This document shows, one piece after another, positions 6,912 to 7,020 of a DNA stretch of 7,020 bases. Position numbers and translations under genes: made by a program. The notes beneath the pieces were generated by a model, which saw only the letters and a list, made by a program, of their open reading frames with translations, did not search any database and had not been told where the DNA came from. Source of the DNA: Burkholderiales bacterium (lineage in GTDB: Bacteria > Pseudomonadota > Gammaproteobacteria > Burkholderiales > Burkholderiaceae_D). Location of the stretch: contig SYFN01000079.1 in assembly GCA_005800405.1 (NCBI GenBank), positions 1 to 7,020 on the forward strand. Direction: 5' to 3'. Position 1 is the stretch's first letter. Every line of letters begins with the position of its first letter.

Positions 6912-6974
6912 TGTCTTTAGCGGGATATTCCGTGGAAACCGTTGGTGGGAGCTATTCTCACAGGCATGATTGAC

Positions 6975-7020
6975 TCAGGCCGGCTCGAACGGCAGGCCGG
7001 CATACTGCTCGGCCACGCTG
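6975..7020 (-). CDS. C-terminal end of an unidentified gene upstream of ligI (partial)
   Basis: The last 14 codons of a minus-strand frame, SVAEQYAGLPFEPA then TGA, enter from the right edge. The stop lies 63 bases before the lactonase ATG, same strand, so the two probably belonged to one operon. The composition looks like a real protein end. By context it may be another protocatechuate-pathway gene, but I do not recognise it, and 14 residues are too few to assign. Sequence beyond 7020 is needed to name it. Confidence 0.45.
   Translation of the reverse strand, partial: SVAEQYAGLPFEPA

Overview
The window looks like a moderately GC-rich proteobacterial chromosome segment, most likely betaproteobacterial (Burkholderiales-like). 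The lineage call is inference. It rests on the mix of PQQ biosynthesis genes, an acyl-CoA ligase coupled to a LivG-type transporter ATPase, an AcoR-type sigma-54 activator remnant and a fragment of the protocatechuate 4,5-cleavage pathway. I see no tRNA, rRNA, CRISPR array or insertion sequence.

Left third (1-2391, minus strand): a compact pqqBCDE operon for the redox cofactor pyrroloquinoline quinone. pqqE runs off the left edge. pqqB and pqqC overlap by ATGA, and the gaps between pqqC, pqqD and pqqE are 9 and 19 bases. All four proteins keep their diagnostic residues. The precursor peptide gene pqqA is not recognisable in its usual place ahead of pqqB. The 296-base gap at 2392-2687 instead holds an unrelated-looking 45-codon reading frame with a strong Shine-Dalgarno sequence.

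Middle (2688-4242): a plus-strand proline-iminopeptidase-type alpha/beta hydrolase is transcribed divergently from the pqq genes. It ends against a convergent terminator. That terminator belongs to a minus-strand pseudogene, the last fifth or so of a sigma-54-dependent activator, with a nonsense codon, a frameshift and the rest of the gene gone. Between this remnant and the next gene lie a perfect 17-base palindrome and a candidate sigma-54 promoter.

Right part (4243-7020): a long-chain-type acyl-CoA ligase is translationally coupled (ATGA) to livG, the ATPase of a branched-chain amino acid-type ABC transporter. This suggests uptake and CoA activation of a carboxylic acid. livG is cut after Walker B and joined at about 6801-6806 to the inverted 5' end of a 2-pyrone-4,6-dicarboxylate lactonase gene (ligI-like). 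That gene is preceded by the last 14 codons of another minus-strand gene. This junction is either a real rearrangement or an assembly chimera. It is the most unusual thing in the window.
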